Below are positions 63,899-64,000 of a stretch of DNA of 64,000 nt, one piece after another (the stretch's first letter is position 1; each line of letters opens with the position of its first letter). Origin of the DNA: an uncultured Clostridia bacterium (lineage in GTDB: Bacteria; Bacillota; Clostridia; TANB77; CAG-508); contig CAKOWW010000002.1 of the NCBI GenBank assembly GCA_934129785.1, forward strand, positions 41,692 through 105,691. Reading direction: 5' to 3'. The notes under the pieces were generated by a model that searched no databases, was not told the origin of the DNA, and saw only the letters and a program-made list of their open reading frames with translations. A program made the translations under genes and the position numbers.

Positions 63899-64000
63899 AT
63901 GTCTAAAATAAATTGAACACTTATAGTTAGTATAAACTTTTAGTAGGGAAATTTTAAGAAAAAAATTGAATAAGAGATACCAATTTGATAGAATGTTTTT

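Noticed and set aside
1..64000. CRISPR arrays, tRNA or rRNA genes, prophage
   Set aside because: No regularly spaced repeats, cloverleaf-like sequences, rRNA motifs or phage structural genes were seen.

Overview
The window comes from a very AT-rich, spore-forming Firmicute, most likely an uncultivated gut-type Clostridia lineage. This is inferred from spoVG with a textbook sigma-H promoter, spoIIP, Gram-positive wall genes, a Bacillus/Clostridium-order rimP-nusA-rnpM-ylxQ-infB-rbfA operon and strong AAGGAG ribosome binding sites. No rRNA, tRNA or CRISPR array was seen.

Layout. 1-6000: 5' end of murC (minus), spoVG, then pth, a short RNase E/G, rimO and two unknown genes. 6050-8540 (minus): an HD hydrolase, dapA and asd. 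8650-13620: three copies of a long-hairpin repeat around an Rpn-type nuclease gene and two membrane glycosyltransferases. 13650-22140: the rimP-to-truB translation operon plus an unknown gene. 22140-31970: nested repeats, a class A PBP, cysS, galE, argS, an LCP ligase and a VanZ protein. 32000-48940: a 15-gene surface polysaccharide locus (dehydratase, aminotransferase, phosphoglycosyl transferase, GNAT, ATP-grasp, glycosyltransferases, polymerase, flippase, acyltransferase, beta-helix protein). 49000-52880: an LRR-dockerin protein and two cohesin-like proteins ending in LPxAG anchors. 53000-56420: an AbiE toxin-antitoxin pair and a toxin-antitoxin-SecB chaperone (TAC) operon. 56440-63900: CapA/CapB/CpsB tyrosine kinase control genes, glmM, a small membrane protein, spoIIP and pgi.

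Main discovery. Five genes (dapA, truB, an unknown gene at 21281, vanZ and the polysaccharide phosphoglycosyl transferase) look frameshifted, but always in the same way. At nine positions the reading frame meets an in-frame CGG. Skipping only the C, so that CGGN is read as glycine GGN, restores the full conserved protein. Two sites are directly adjacent (CGGACGGA = Gly-Gly). I scanned every CGG on the coding strands. About 70 lie out of frame, where they are ordinary. The only in-frame ones I found are these nine, so CGG is never used as arginine here, although CGA, CGC, CGT and AGA are. This looks like genome-wide +1 recoding at an unassigned CGG codon, by +1 slippage or by a glycine tRNA reading a four-base codon, rather than pseudogenes or sequencing error.

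How the genes fit together. dapA/asd, murC, glmM, the PBP and the LCP protein build the wall. galE, pgi and glmM feed sugar nucleotides. The 32-49 kb locus makes and exports a polysaccharide, and CapA/CapB/CpsB probably control its polymerisation. The dockerin/cohesin proteins would hold an LRR protein on the surface.
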